Translations under genes and position numbers: made by a program
Assembly: GCA_022393335.1 (NCBI GenBank)
Contig: JAJEKB010021277.1
Location: 692,559-756,558, forward strand
DNA: 64,000 nt
Direction of reading: 5' to 3'
DNA from: Macrotrachela quadricornifera
Taxonomy: Eukaryota > Rotifera > Eurotatoria > Philodinida > Philodinidae
Part shown: in pieces, positions 45,730 to 57,300 of the stretch
Numbering within the stretch: position 1 is the first letter of the stretch
Layout of the letters: each line of letters starts with the position of its first letter
The notes under the pieces: model-generated
What the model was told of the DNA's origin: nothing
Seen by the model: the letters and a program-made list of their open reading frames with translations, nothing else
Database searches by the model: none

Positions 45730-46660
45730 GTTTGTTTCTATCACGCCTCGACGAAATGATTTATCAAATGTTGTTTTCAAAAAATATGGAGCATTTGTCA
45801 TTATGAGAATGAAAGCATAAAAACTGCTTATTCATATATGAAGATAAGATTGACAGATTGTCAGCTATTCAAAATATAATTGCTTTCATTCTAAATCATG
45901 TGCTGATCAGATGATTTATCGAGGTTTGCTTGTGAATACCTAGAAAATGCACTTATATGAGAACGAATAAGCAAAAAATAATCATAACAAAAAGTCGACT
46001 ATCTTTTTATGCAGATTATTCACAATAATCGATAACGTAATTACATTTGCTTCAATCATGCGCTCAGGTAATGATCTATACGCTTAGCATTTGGAAACCC
46101 TAGAAGATTTACTTTAATAAGAACGAAATTACAAAAAATAAAAAAAACTCGACTTTGTCTAGATGAAAATAATATTCACATTAATTGATGATATAATCGT
46201 GTTCACTCCAATCATCCGCTTTGAGAATGATTTACGAAATTTTAATTGTGAACACCTGGAAAATGCACTTGTATGAGAACGAAAGAGCAAAAAATAATCA
46301 TAATAAAAAGTCGACTATCCTTGTATGAATATTATTCACTGTAATCGATAATGTAATTACGTTTGCTTCAATCATGTGCTCAGGTGATGATTTATAAGCT
46401 ATGCATTTTGAAACCCTAGAAGATTTACTTTAATAAGAACGAAATTACAAAAAAATAAAAAGATTGATTTTGTCTAGATGAAAATAATATTTACATTATT
46501 TGATGATATAATTATGTTTACTCCAATCATCCACTTTAAGAATAATTTATCACATTTTAATTGTAACCAACTAGAAAATGTATTTCTATGAGAATGAAAG
46601 AGCGAAAAATAAAAATTAAAAATCGACTGTCTATAGGTGAAGATGATATTCATAGTTACA
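45730..46660 (+). repeat. Satellite array, ~158-bp units in alternating types
   Basis: About six units. The marker AATCATGCGCTCAGG (46054) recurs as AATCATCCGCTTTGAG (46210), AATCATGTGCTCAGG (46370), AATCATCCACTTTAAG (46525), with earlier diverged copies near 45894 and 45735. Spacings are about 155-160 bp. Units one and three are closer to each other (both with TTTGCTTCAATCATG and GAAACCCTAGAAGATTTAC) than to two and four (both with CTCCAATCATCC), so the array has a two-unit higher order of about 316 bp. Confidence 0.75.
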
Positions 46661-47384
46661 TAAATGGAACAGTCTTGTAAAGATCATGTAAGATTTTACC
46701 AGTAATAGGATATTGTAAATTTTGTATTGTATGAACTTACAAAATCGCAACAATGTCTAATTATTATATTTATTGTATATTCTTACAGTTTTGGTAATAA
46801 GAATCTAATAAGAACTTATAAAATCATTATTTTAGAATTCAATTGTGAAAATAATTATTATAACAATGATTTTATGTATTTAAATAAATATTCAAACGAT
46901 TAAAAGTCTTTCAATTTAAGCGCTATGTCTTTTGGAATTGAAAATACATCGTATATACATATATTTGTTAATAAAATCACATAGCATATGATTTCAACGT
47001 TTCAGATACATAGATGTATATTTTATTCTTTTTCAACTATTTATTTGTTTGTTTTATATCATAGTAATGGTTTATTCAACGCAAATATTATATTAATTTG
47101 GTCTACTTTTGAAGTTATAGATCGTTTTCTTGCTTATATGTTATAGTAGCAATGTTTCTTTGTCATTTAAACTTTTTTTTTTCATGTTAGATTAGAAATG
47201 AACTATTTCATTCATGCTTGAACTTAATTTCAAGTCGTTGAATAAATATGAACGAACAATGTGAATGGCTAATTCAATGCAAATCACTTTTGTCAATTTA
47301 AATTATTTTTATTTTATATTTTAGATTATTCGTTAATGGATTCTATTGAAGTAAATTTTTTCTTATTTGTATGATATTGATTTT

Positions 47385-48110
47385 AATATAAATTATACGT
47401 TCTATCGTTCTAATAATTTTATTTCATTAATTCTTTATCCTATACAAATACAGTATCAATTAACTAATACAATTATATAACTATAAAAAAAATTAAGTAA
47501 AAGTAAAGAAAATGTTAGTCATTGATAATTATTATTTGCATTAAAGATAAAAGACGAATTCTTCAATGAACCAGTGTATATAAGTGAATTTGTGCAGAAT
47601 TACACACAATTAATATTTAGAACCTGTGTATGTAGTAATTCAAAAAATAAATATATATGCAAATCAGTTAACCACATCGCTTTATCATAAACATCGCGAA
47701 TCGAATTTTATTTTTTTAAATCGGTTCATTTGATTTGTAAAAGTAATAATAAGCTCGACAGAAAAGGATTAAAGTAAGGATTAATCAATTTATCTTAGTG
47801 ATGTTTATATTCTTAGATTGCAATATATTCTATTTATGTTTTTCAATTTCCCATATTGTAAGTTAATTAAACGAAGAAAAATTCAAATCATTTATTCCAT
47901 TAAAATTAATGAGCTTTATTCATTCTCTCTAAAGACAAAGAACGAAAGCGCCAGAAATTTATTTATATTGATTGACCTTTATTTGATTTAATTTTTTTTA
48001 TAGTTATATAATTGTATTAGTTAATTGATACTGTACTTGTATAGGTTAAATAATTAATGAAATAAAATTATTAGAACGATAAGATATATAATTTATATAA
48101 AGAAGTAAAT
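47385..48110. mobile_element. AT-rich foldback element
   Basis: Left arm about 47385-47500 (TCGTTCTAATAATTTTATTT, ACAGTATCAATTAACTAATA) matches the inverse of 47985-48110 almost completely. A spacer of about 480 bp without coding content separates them. Boundaries approximate. Confidence 0.6.
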
Positions 48111-49992
48111 ATATATAAAATAGTAATATGACTTGATATGTACTAGGTTGGTTATAGCTATTCATGTGTGTATAGCCGCTTGACTATTATACACATCTAT
48201 GTACATCGTCAGTCAGCTATATTCATTTGTGTTAATATAGCCACTTCCTATTGTAATTCAAGGAAAGAATATTAGTTGACTAGTTTGTATATGCTTTTAA
48301 CTATTATTCAAATGGATTTTGGCATTATATTCTGTGCATAGATATTTCTTAATGTGTTCTATAAAGATGCAACAATACCAATCTTTCAAAAACTTGTTCA
48401 ATGATTATTGATACAATCATAGTAATATTTATATCATCCATATATAAGATCTAACAAAGTGCTTTAGTTCAATCTCATTCTTTTAAATAGGTCATCCTTT
48501 CATAAAATATTTTTCAATGGTATTATATTGTATGAGATCAATTTCAGACTAATTACTAATTAAATTATGTGAAACATTATAGTAACTAATTATAATTAAT
48601 TAATACATTTAATTAGTATTTTTCGAATATTTGTCGCAAAAAAAAAATATTGAAATTTTTGAGTAAGAATATATTATACTTGATAGAGCATGAAGTAAAT
48701 TTACAAGAAAAAAATTAGTATTTCTGTAATTAATTGATTAGTATAAGGGTCCTCTAGTTCGATATATGAATTCATTTTCCAATAATTTGTTCTTAAGAAT
48801 CTGTCATAAACTATTATGGTTAACATATGTGATTGAGGTAGAATTTAACTATTTTCAAAAAGTATTTATGAAACCTTATAAAGTACGCGTTGCTCTATTC
48901 AAAATATAGGTTGTTTGGGATTTTTTTCCCATAATGAAGAGAAGATCCACATGAGAAAAAGATGGGTACGCTTTTTCTAATTTACCGTTGTTTTTATGAT
49001 ATCAAAGAAAACATTTTAAAAACATATCAGTAGTTAAAAATTGAAGTGTTATATATGTTTGGAATCTCTAGAGTTTGCTTTTTCTTCTCATATATATTTT
49101 ATCATTTTAAGGGCTAGTAGAAAAAAAAACGATGAGTATTTGAACACTCCATCAAATCAGAAATGAGAACATTACCAAATAAAGTTTTTAGTTTATTTTT
49201 GCATGATAACTGCAAAAGTATTTTAATGGACATTAAACCACTTCTACTAACTTTTGATAAACTATCAAGTAGCTAACTTAGTTTTCAATTGATGAAATCG
49301 ATTAATTCGACAACACAACATTCTCAATTTATTTAGCAGAGTTGTTAATTTATAGAAATACTAGTGAACTATTTATTAGCCTTAGATTGACGTGGCAATT
49401 TTCTGCTAAAGTCCATTGAATCAAAAAATTTTAAAAATCAAATTTGGTTGGTTAAACGATTTTGAACTGGTTCTAACTTTTTTTTTCTATGAGGTTCATT
49501 TGGTTATTGAGAGCTATTAATTGTATGAATATTTCAGTGTATCGACATCATATTTTGCATATAAAGTTTTTTCTATGCAGAATACGGTAGAGATATGAAA
49601 GGTACCGAGATTCACTTTTTCCATTGATATCAGCATATTCGTACTGGAAGTATGCATGTATATACCTAGGAATTGTGTGAGATTTATCTTACGATGCATA
49701 AAGATTTATTGAAAAATCTTAATAAATCTTGAAAAGATATATTTTGATAGCTGTTGAATCTATCAGAGCCGCATCTAAATCTGATTAGATTTTGGTTGGA
49801 TTTGAAGCTTCTTTAATGGTTTTCATCTCAAGTGAGTGGAAAACTATACATTAGACCTGTATTCTAATCTGTCAGAGCTTACCATCCATACTTGTATGAT
49901 TTATACTCTAAATAACAAGAAGTACAGATTATATCTGTGAGATGGTAGTTGCCTAGAATACTTAATATTAATTATATTATTTTACATTTTTT
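48111..49992. other. AT-rich stretch, no gene seen
   Basis: Contains a minor inverted repeat around 48145-48250 (TAGCTATTCATGTGTGTATAG against CTATATTCATTTGTGTTAATATAG-like sequence). No coding frame convincing on either strand. Confidence 0.4.
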
Positions 49993-51165
49993 GTGTACTC
50001 AAAAAGTGAGTACACTCTAGAATCGGTCAGTGTGTCCGGCCGTCCGTATACATGATAGCTCTTCACAATTACATGCAATTGAGCTGAAATTTTGTGCATA
50101 GAATTGTCTCATCAATATCTCGGTCGAGTTCGAAGATGAGAAGGATCCGCCAAGACATGGCTGAGTTATCCGAAAAATTGTCGTTATTCACCAGACCATC
50201 CCTGAGGGGAGTACAGGAATTTTTTCAGAAAAAAACTTTTTTCACAGAATTATTTAAAATATATATGAATCGACTCAATTTTTAACGCTGATTCCGAATA
50301 TGATATTAGTTTTAAATGAAATCGTGACCTTTTTAAGTGAAAATTGCCTAAATAACGTCCCAAAATGCGCAAAATCTGTATCCTGAGGCCCGTGTGCCTA
50401 AATATGTCTCGGATGACTAGCAGTTTTGGGATGTTGTAGGTGCATGGTTTTGTCGCTACTAAAAAGAATTATCAAATGAAAAAAATCCGAACTCGATAGC
50501 TATTAATATTGATGGATTATTATGAAAATATTAATGGCTCTGTCTATCACATATCTCTAATAGATCCATGAGGTTACCTATGACCATAATCTCGCTAGAT
50601 ACAAGCCCAAATCCATACTGAAATAACTCCTCCTACTCAGTTTTCTAAGCTGAGCACGAATCTGAACCCATTTCCTGCGATTTCTAAAGATATTATATTA
50701 CTTTGAGAGTGAAGTCAATGATCACTTTATAGGATCGCCTACAGCGTCGTCCATACCAACTTGGCTCCCCATTTTTTTTATTCTTACAACTTAGTGGCAA
50801 AAGATGTGTCTTGATGAGATCTATGTCTTGTAGGAAAATAAGCCTAAGATCTCGTGCAGCACATGAGAAAAATCCAAAATACCACTTCCCGCAGTGTAAT
50901 CTTCGGATTTACGCAGTTTTTGACTTCTATCACTTCTTTTATTTGATAACTTTCTCACTTGAGTAAAATGATTTTGTAGACTAAACTGTTTTTCTTCCAA
51001 TCGAGATGTTTCAGAGCTCAAATGGCTAAACTGTTCATGAGATAAGGTCAAAATGCTGATCATAGACTCAAGATAACTAGTCTTTAGAGAGTTTGATCAA
51101 AATCAATTTGTTGTCAATTCTTTTTACTTTTTGAAGTACACATAACACTCGGATTTAAATCCGAG
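49993..51165. mobile_element. Candidate element bounded by perfect hairpins
   Basis: At 49993-50015 GTGTACTC and GAGTACAC form an 8-bp stem. At 51148-51165 CTCGGATTTAAATCCGAG is an 18-bp perfect palindrome. The sequence between (for example GTCAGTGTGTCCGGCCGTCC) is of different composition from its flanks. An 80-codon minus-strand frame at 50821-51063 with Leu/Ser/Lys-rich helix character has no known domain. That the hairpins delimit one element is a guess. Confidence 0.3.
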
Positions 51166-51647
51166 GTTTTCACATTTATTTTCTTTTATGAATTGGCGAT
51201 GATGGTGGCTATGCTGATTCTTCAATAACAAGTGCTGTTGGATTATTTTTAAGTAAACGATGTTTTGATCTGGTTAGCACCATACTGACAACGTTCTATA
51301 TGTTTAATGTAAGAATAGTTAATAGATAAGTAAATAAATAGAGGAGGATATAAGAACAAAGGTTTTTCTTTGTAAGTATATCGTGATCAATCATATACGA
51401 TCAAGCGCAGCATACTTATTATGGACAAAATAAATTACAACAGAGGGTATTGTGTTCTAGTTCGATTTTATACATCCTCAAATAGCACAAGACACATGCT
51501 CAACTAAATTGAACATAGAAAAAAAAAAATTTTTTTTGCCTTAATATATTCGGCAATTGATGAAAACGCATATTGGCGAAAAGCAAATACCCCAAATGTA
51601 TTTACCTTCACTGAAACGTTTTGTGAGTAGTCGGATTTATTAAAATA

Positions 51648-52392
51648 ATCGGAATCAACTACATCCTGATTAAAAAAACTATACACATCATATCGAAAGA
51701 AATGAAGAACAAAATCATACAAATGTCTGCTCATTATATTCATATTTTCACAGTTTCTATATCATCGCTGATATTTCAAATATACCATCGTATAAGTGAC
51801 TTCCAGTTAGTACATGTCCACCACACCATTGGATCATTTTTTCCACACTCATCATTGTTTTTAGTAGCCAAGAAATATGTTCGTTCGAAGTTGATGATCC
51901 AACAAGACTAATCCACCATCGATAGATACTCATCACTTGATGAGCTAAACCATGATTACTCACTGTAGCATAGTTTGAAGCGAGTACTCCATTGACAACA
52001 ATAGTGCCTGAATTGGTGAGAGGAGCATAGAATCCTTGTTGTTTCGTTAGTTGAACTCTGACAATTTCACCAGAAATGATTTGACTATTGTGAATTAATT
52101 GAACTTGATCACCCACACGAAATTTACCGGCAAATCGAGCATCACCAGAATTGAAATCGAAAATAAGATGGTTGGGAGAGACAAGAATTGTCGAGGACAA
52201 GTTGTACATAGTCGAGCGCACTTCAATTGCAAGAAATTCGAAGAAGTCTTCAGGTTTTGCATGAATGAAACCGATGATCGGCTCATAAGTATTGTCTTTA
52301 TTGACAAGTACTTGATCTCCGATTGTGATTTCTGATAATCTTTTGAAATTGCCATTCTTGAGAAGGATTTCACTGGACCCAGGAAAGCAGCT
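51648..52392 (-). repeat. Inverted duplicate of 62881-63625
   Basis: From AGCTGCTTTCCTGGG at 52392 to about 51648 the sequence equals the inverse of 62881-63625 with, by eye, one synonymous change in the coding part (ATC/ATT before GGTTTC) and a few in the 3' flank. Similarity falls off gradually beyond 51648 and abruptly before 52392. Confidence 0.88.
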
Positions 52393-52551
52393 GTCCGATG
52401 GTGGTTTAGTTGTACAAGTATATGCCATGCACACAGTTTCGTGGACCCGATCACACGTGCACGATGTCTCATAATCTGAGGAACCATTCACACCCATTTC
52501 ATATATGCAAATTAAAACAAGAAGAATCATATATACTGGCAGGCGCGACAT
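51757..52551 (-). CDS. Hedgehog-type Hint (autoprocessing) protein, copy 1
   Basis: Single exon, 264 residues, ATG 52551. Signal peptide ([18 protein letters not shown]), then a short Cys-rich N-terminal piece ([17 protein letters not shown]), then a Hint domain from Cys55: [34 protein letters not shown] (His128), [11 protein letters not shown] and [16 protein letters not shown] followed by VLASNYA and [14 protein letters not shown]. This order is that of the Hedgehog C-terminal domain, which cleaves itself at Gly/Ser-Cys and can pass the N-terminal part to a sterol or water. Two positions differ from the Hedgehog consensus: TPxH is SPNH, and the Cys of ASCYA is Asn. So thioester formation by Cys55 looks possible; sterol transfer is uncertain. 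No Hedgehog signalling domain is present. Confidence 0.88.
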   Translation of the reverse strand: MSRLPVYMILLVLICIYEMGVNGSSDYETSCTCDRVHETVCMAYTCTTKPPSDSCFPGSSEILLKNGNFKRLSEITIGDQVLVNKDNTYEPIIGFIHAKPEDFFEFLAIEVRSTMYNLSSTILVSPNHLIFDFNSGDARFAGKFRVGDQVQLIHNSQIISGEIVRVQLTKQQGFYAPLTNSGTIVVNGVLASNYATVSNHGLAHQVMSIYRWWISLVGSSTSNEHISWLLKTMMSVEKMIQWCGGHVLTGSHLYDGIFEISAMI

Positions 52552-53063
52552 TGATCGTCAAGTGTAGTAAATGTTTCTTATTTGTGAGATAATGAACTTT
52601 GCGAACTTTAGTTAATATATATCTTAAAATAAAAATAGCTTCCGCAATGATGCGGACTAAACAAATGCGGATGTTGAGAGAAGAAGAATTACTGTGATAT
52701 GATTAATCAAATGGCAAGGAGTGTTGCTAACATCTACTTGTAATTCACACGAATGAAAAAATTCTGAAAGACATCGATTCAGATAAAAACTATAGCTCTG
52801 TTTTGATACAAATCAAGGACGAATATAGAGCATTTTTATTTACCCTATCATGCCATCAGGTCAGAGCTCTCTACAACGCATATAGATTGACGATTTATCT
52901 GTTAATAGAATTGATAACCTACAGAAAACTTCAAGATCTTTCTTATCTTCAGTATCTAGGATGATATATAAGTGTTTAGCCGATGCAATTAACTACCATA
53001 ATTGTATATAAGATCAAAGTTCTAGTGTGAATCAGTTCAGCACGACTGGTGCCAGTTTTTCAG
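52552..53063. other. Upstream of Hint copy 1; no gene seen
   Basis: Contains TTCCGCAATGATGCGGA-like small inverted repeats near 52640. Ends in an acceptor-like GTGCCAGTTTTTCAG at 53063. Confidence 0.4.
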
Positions 53064-55310
53064 TTAAAAGCAGAATCTAATGTATATTTAGTGGGTAATG
53101 GAAACGTTCCTTCCGATGCACTAAAGTAGGGATGTACCGACACCGAACCTCTCGGTCTCGGTCAGTCTTGGTCTCAATCAGGATAAGTTAGGTTCAGTCA
53201 TGGTCTTGGTCACTCTAGAATAGAGATCTAACAGTTCGATAATGGTACCAATATGATCAAATATTAAAACGATTTCTGGCATGAGTTGATCGACGCATAA
53301 CTGATAAGCTACCCTAAAGCGGTTCTTATGACTTTTAAAGAGCTATCTCGAGGTAGCCGCTGTACTTTTTCAAAGGCTATCTAGGGGTAGTCAACATAAC
53401 ATTGTAGGAACCTACCCTGGTAACCTGCTAACAGTTACAAGGAGTATGCTCATATAAGCCCTGAAAAGTTATAAGAACGACTCCTATATAGCCCCTGAGA
53501 GGTTACGAGGACTACCTAGGTCCAAAAAGCGTATATCAGACCTGAAAAAAGCCTGTTAGATCGTACTCCTACAAGATATGTTATACGATCTTATTATACG
53601 ATCAAATAATATCGTACATATATTTTCTACTTTAAGATTTTTTCTGATTCATATTGTAAGATATCAGCGAAAATCTTATAAGAATCATTTGGTACGAAAC
53701 GTATAAGAACACATTTCTTGCGCCGTATCAGATAATATACGATTGGATATATTCTATACATTAAGAAAAATTTGTCAAATATGACAGTACAAATCTTATA
53801 CGACCGCACATGATCAGACACAAAACTCAGTCGATTTAATGTATAATCGAGAATCTTTAAGTTAAAAGTGAATAGAATATATTACAACCACACATGTATT
53901 CATCTCAGTGCGTAAAATACGCAGAAAGAAGAAAGTCATTTTAAATTGAAAACAATTTCATACATAAAAAGCACGGACTATAAAAAGTTCATGCCAAAAG
54001 GATATTCAAGCTTTATCATGCTTAGAAAGGAAAACATGAGTTTTACGATGAAGCGTGCTCCAATTCTATAATTGAATAGAAGCACCAGTTGTTAGCATAA
54101 AAGAAAGTTGAAATGTGTATATTAGCAGAATTCCCAACATTAAAACGATGCTCTCATAATTCTAGAAGGGGAGTGTTATACTTAAAAAGAGTATCACCGA
54201 TCACTCCGAATAAACGTGTAGGATCCTAAAGACCCTTTTAGAGTGTATCAAAATTACGAATCTCTGTTGGAAACTATCAAAAGCATCGATGATAGAACTT
54301 TCGAAACATATATTCGACGGCATGAACACTAAAATAGACTAAAAGAATGGTATTAAGCATGCTCACCAACAAATAAGAATATATAATATAGTAACTGAGA
54401 CATCACTATACCCAATCGTGGTAGACGATACAGTTTTGATAATACCTTAATATCAACTAGAGGTATATACGATAGTTGGATTATATCTTAATATCCACTA
54501 GAGATAGATAAGAAAGTTTTGTGAACAGCGGCGAGTATTTTTCGAGATGCATCGGTATAGTGTAACTGCTTTAATTGGTAGATAACTATATATATTCCTT
54601 ATGTCATCACCTTTAGTGGGTGAGTTAAATTGATACAATAAATTAGGTATTGGTAATGAAAGAGATTTTAGAATTCATAAAATGATGCAAAAGGCTCAGC
54701 ATTTATCGAAAAAACAGACAGTACGATGTTGCATGATCATACAAGATTTTATTTATCGATCTTATACGTCGCTTAGTGTATGAGATACTGTAAGATTTCT
54801 GAGACTACGATTATGCGTCTGATTTTTTGTATTATCATATCTAATTATTCATGATATTGAAGTAAAATCGGATACAAACGCATAGGAATCTGTGATTGAT
54901 CTTATCATCTGATTTCTCGACCTAGGTATCTATAGATAGCTCTTGCAAACTTATAAGAAACACCTTAAGGTAGCTTATCTGTAATGGTTTAATCAGTTCC
55001 TACCAGAGATCTCTTTTTAAGCAGTTGATTATATTGGAACTATTAGCGAACTGTTAGACTTCTATTATGGAGTAGCCGCGACCAGGACTGAACCTAACGT
55101 ATCTTGACTGCGAGCGTCTCGATTTGGTCTCGAACTCGGTACATCCTTACACTAAAGCAACACAAAATAGAAACAAGAGATCAAGTTCTTGTAACTATTG
55201 ATAACAGTACAGTAGCAGTAAAAGCCCAACTCTTAATCTACAATCCATTTATTGCTCCAAATTTTTCCGACTTAGTTTGCCGGCCAAGAAAGTTCCTTTT
55301 TCAAAATAAC
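53064..55310 (+). pseudogene. Open frame split by a hAT insertion
   Basis: The segment 53064-53126 follows a good splice acceptor and is open (AESNVYLVGNGNVPSD, then ALK). If the element 53127-55149 and one copy of the 8-bp target duplication are ignored, the frame continues at 55158 with QHKIETRDQVLVTIDNST and AVKAQLLIYNPFIAPNFSD to about 55310. In its present state the frame meets TAG at the first base of the element. I do not recognise the protein. It could be one exon of an older gene; no other exon was found. Coding status rests only on the frame staying open over both halves. Confidence 0.45.
53127..55149. mobile_element. Non-autonomous hAT element with 8-bp target duplication
   Basis: Ends TAGGGATGTACCGA and TCGGTACATCCTTA are inverse (13 of 14). 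Both sides carry the direct repeat CACTAAAG (53119-53126 and 55150-55157). Eight-bp duplications and (C/T)AGGG ends are hAT hallmarks. The sub-terminal arms also pair (TTAGGTTCAGTCATGGTC against the inverse near 55080). Interior holds short repeated motifs such as CTATCTAGGGGTAG and GAAAAGTTATAAGAAC, and no transposase frame. Confidence 0.82.
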
Positions 55311-55311
55311 T

Positions 55312-55470
55312 AGGTATGTAGCGGATCCGAACTTCCTGGTTTCAGTCATTCCCGGAAAAAAAAATTGTTGACTCTACTATGCTCGTTATCTGCATACAGC
55401 AGCTAAATATTATTTGTGACTTTTAGCCAAGTTGTGAAATGACCGAAACGGGGAGTTCCTGGGATCGGCA
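55312..55470. mobile_element. Short hAT-like inverted-repeat fragment
   Basis: Left TAGCGGATCCGAACTTCCTG then GTTTCAGTCATT; right AATGACCGAAACGGGGAGTTCCTGGGATCGGCACA, an imperfect inverse. About 160 bp, non-coding. Confidence 0.45.
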
Positions 55471-55889
55471 CACTAAAAAAAAGGTACCTGACCAAACCTC
55501 CAAAAAAGGTTCAGTAGATGACAGAAAGGTTGTAAATGTGTTCAAAGTTTGAAAAAAAATTAAAAAATACACAGAATCTTCAAAGAATTTTACCGTGGAC
55601 TCAGGTGCAGATCCTTTTTTCTTCGAAGCCTTTTTAAGTTCTGTAGACCAAAAAATAGGTTTTGTTGGAAAATAGTAAACCTTTAGAGTTTCGTATTTTC
55701 CTATAAAACTTGTTTTTGGCCTACAAAACTTAAAAAGGTTTCGAAGAAAAAAGGTTCTTCTCCTGGGTATACACTAAGATCCTTTAAAGGTTCTGTGTAC
55801 TTTATTTTCAAACTTTGAACACTTTTGCAAGCTTTTGTTATCTACTGAACCTTTTTCGGAGGTTCGGTAAAGTTCCTTTTCCTACAGTG
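55471..55889. mobile_element. Palindromic MITE
   Basis: Left CACTAAAAAAAAGGTACC, ACCTCCAAAAAAGGTTCAGT and right ACTGAACCTTTTTCGGAGGT, GTTCCTTTTCCTACAGTG are inverse; arms extend to the centre near 55680 (AAGCCTTTTTAAGTTCTGTAG against its inverse). A truncated relative is at 63945-64000. Confidence 0.7.
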
Positions 55890-56640
55890 TACATACTATT
55901 ATTAATTACTCTTAATCAAGTTACACGTATGACAGAAGTGAAGATTTTCACGGATAAAAATTAATGATCCCCGAGAATATACCGAATTCGGTGGATACCT
56001 AAAAATAATGGTTCGTTATGAAGTTTGACCAAAGATTTTCAAGTGAAAAATCGAGTTTTGTTGCTCGGACAATGTCGTTTTTTGCAGAGAACATATTTTT
56101 ATTAACTTGTCTAAAGCATAGAAACATTACCTTCTATTAGCAAAAAAATTCAAACCTCAATTTTTGACAAACTATCTATCGATTCGGATCCCTTGATGTG
56201 GAAACCTTTGGCCAAACTTTAAGCGTTTAGCTATATTAATATTATATATCATACCTAACTGTTCCTTCCTCAGTTTTGGAATACATTCTGAACTTTCGAT
56301 GCTTCTACACTATTACTTCTCACGTTTTGTTTTCTTATGAAATTTCATAATGAATCCATCGGCACTGGCGTAAGACGACTGCCATCTAACTCAGCCATTC
56401 GTATCATTAGTTCTTACCTGTACCTTGAATACAAAACATAAGACTGAGCTATAGTTATTGTCTTTATATTTTCTATATAGCCAATATCTATTGCTTCATT
56501 TAAGCTAACATAATGCTGAATTGTATTTATACTTCGATCAAAAGTACATATAAATCGCCTTCCGACTACTAAAAATACTTTTTTCCAACTGTCTGCCGCA
56601 AGAGAGTGCTCGTCGTTTTCTTAATAAAAACTTATCGTCG

Positions 56641-56887
56641 TTCACATCGTTGTTGTGTCTCTTTCTCTATTTCTCAGCTTGAAAATGGTTTATAACATGC
56701 TTTACGACTAACAGCCATAAATCTTGCAAATTGTCATAAAGGTTAACTGTTTATTCTTCGAAAAAAAAAGAATGTCATCAACTGCAATGTGACAGTCAGC
56801 GAGATTTATGGCCCATAGTTGTAAAACATGTTATCCGGCCTTTTCAAGCTGCAAAGTAGAGAAAGAGAGACGGCAGCAATGTGAATA
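56641..56887. repeat. Inverted repeat, ~245 bp
   Basis: TTCACATCGTTGTTGTGTCTC.. with TTTATAACATGCTTTACGAC on the left pairs imperfectly with GTAAAACATGTTATCC.. GAGACGGCAGCAATGTGAA on the right. Neighbouring bases 55890-56640 show no gene. Confidence 0.5.
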
Positions 56888-57300
56888 ATGACATTTCATT
56901 TCGCAAAAAAGCTAAAAGCGCACCCTTATCACCGTTCACACAACTTTCAATCGTCTGAAGGTAGTTTATCTCTAATTCTGATCGACCTTTTAAATACGCA
57001 CATCAGCTTAATTGGGATACAGCGGCAGGCATAGCCTATATAGAAAGCAAAAGATCATAAGTGTAGCTCAATTGTGTCTTGTATTCAACGTCTAGGTAAA
57101 AGCTTATGACACGAGCTAGTGATAGAATTGGTATCAGGACAAAGGACCAGGGCGGGTAAAACCGATTTCTCGCCCCCATCAAAATTGAGTTATTGCTATT
57201 ACATTCGAATAAGGAATTGTTCCTGATCACTTTTTTCAGATTCACTTCGCGAAAAATGACACTCATAATTTTTGTGCCTAGGGACCTCTGCACATATCAT

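Noticed and set aside
50821..51063. 80-codon minus-strand frame as a coiled-coil gene
   Set aside because: ATG-started and helix-like, but short, within a probable mobile element and without further exons.
52099..52335. Open frames antisense or out of frame to both Hint genes (also 62938-63174)
   Set aside because: They exist only because the two Hint copies are identical; the Hint frame explains the sequence.
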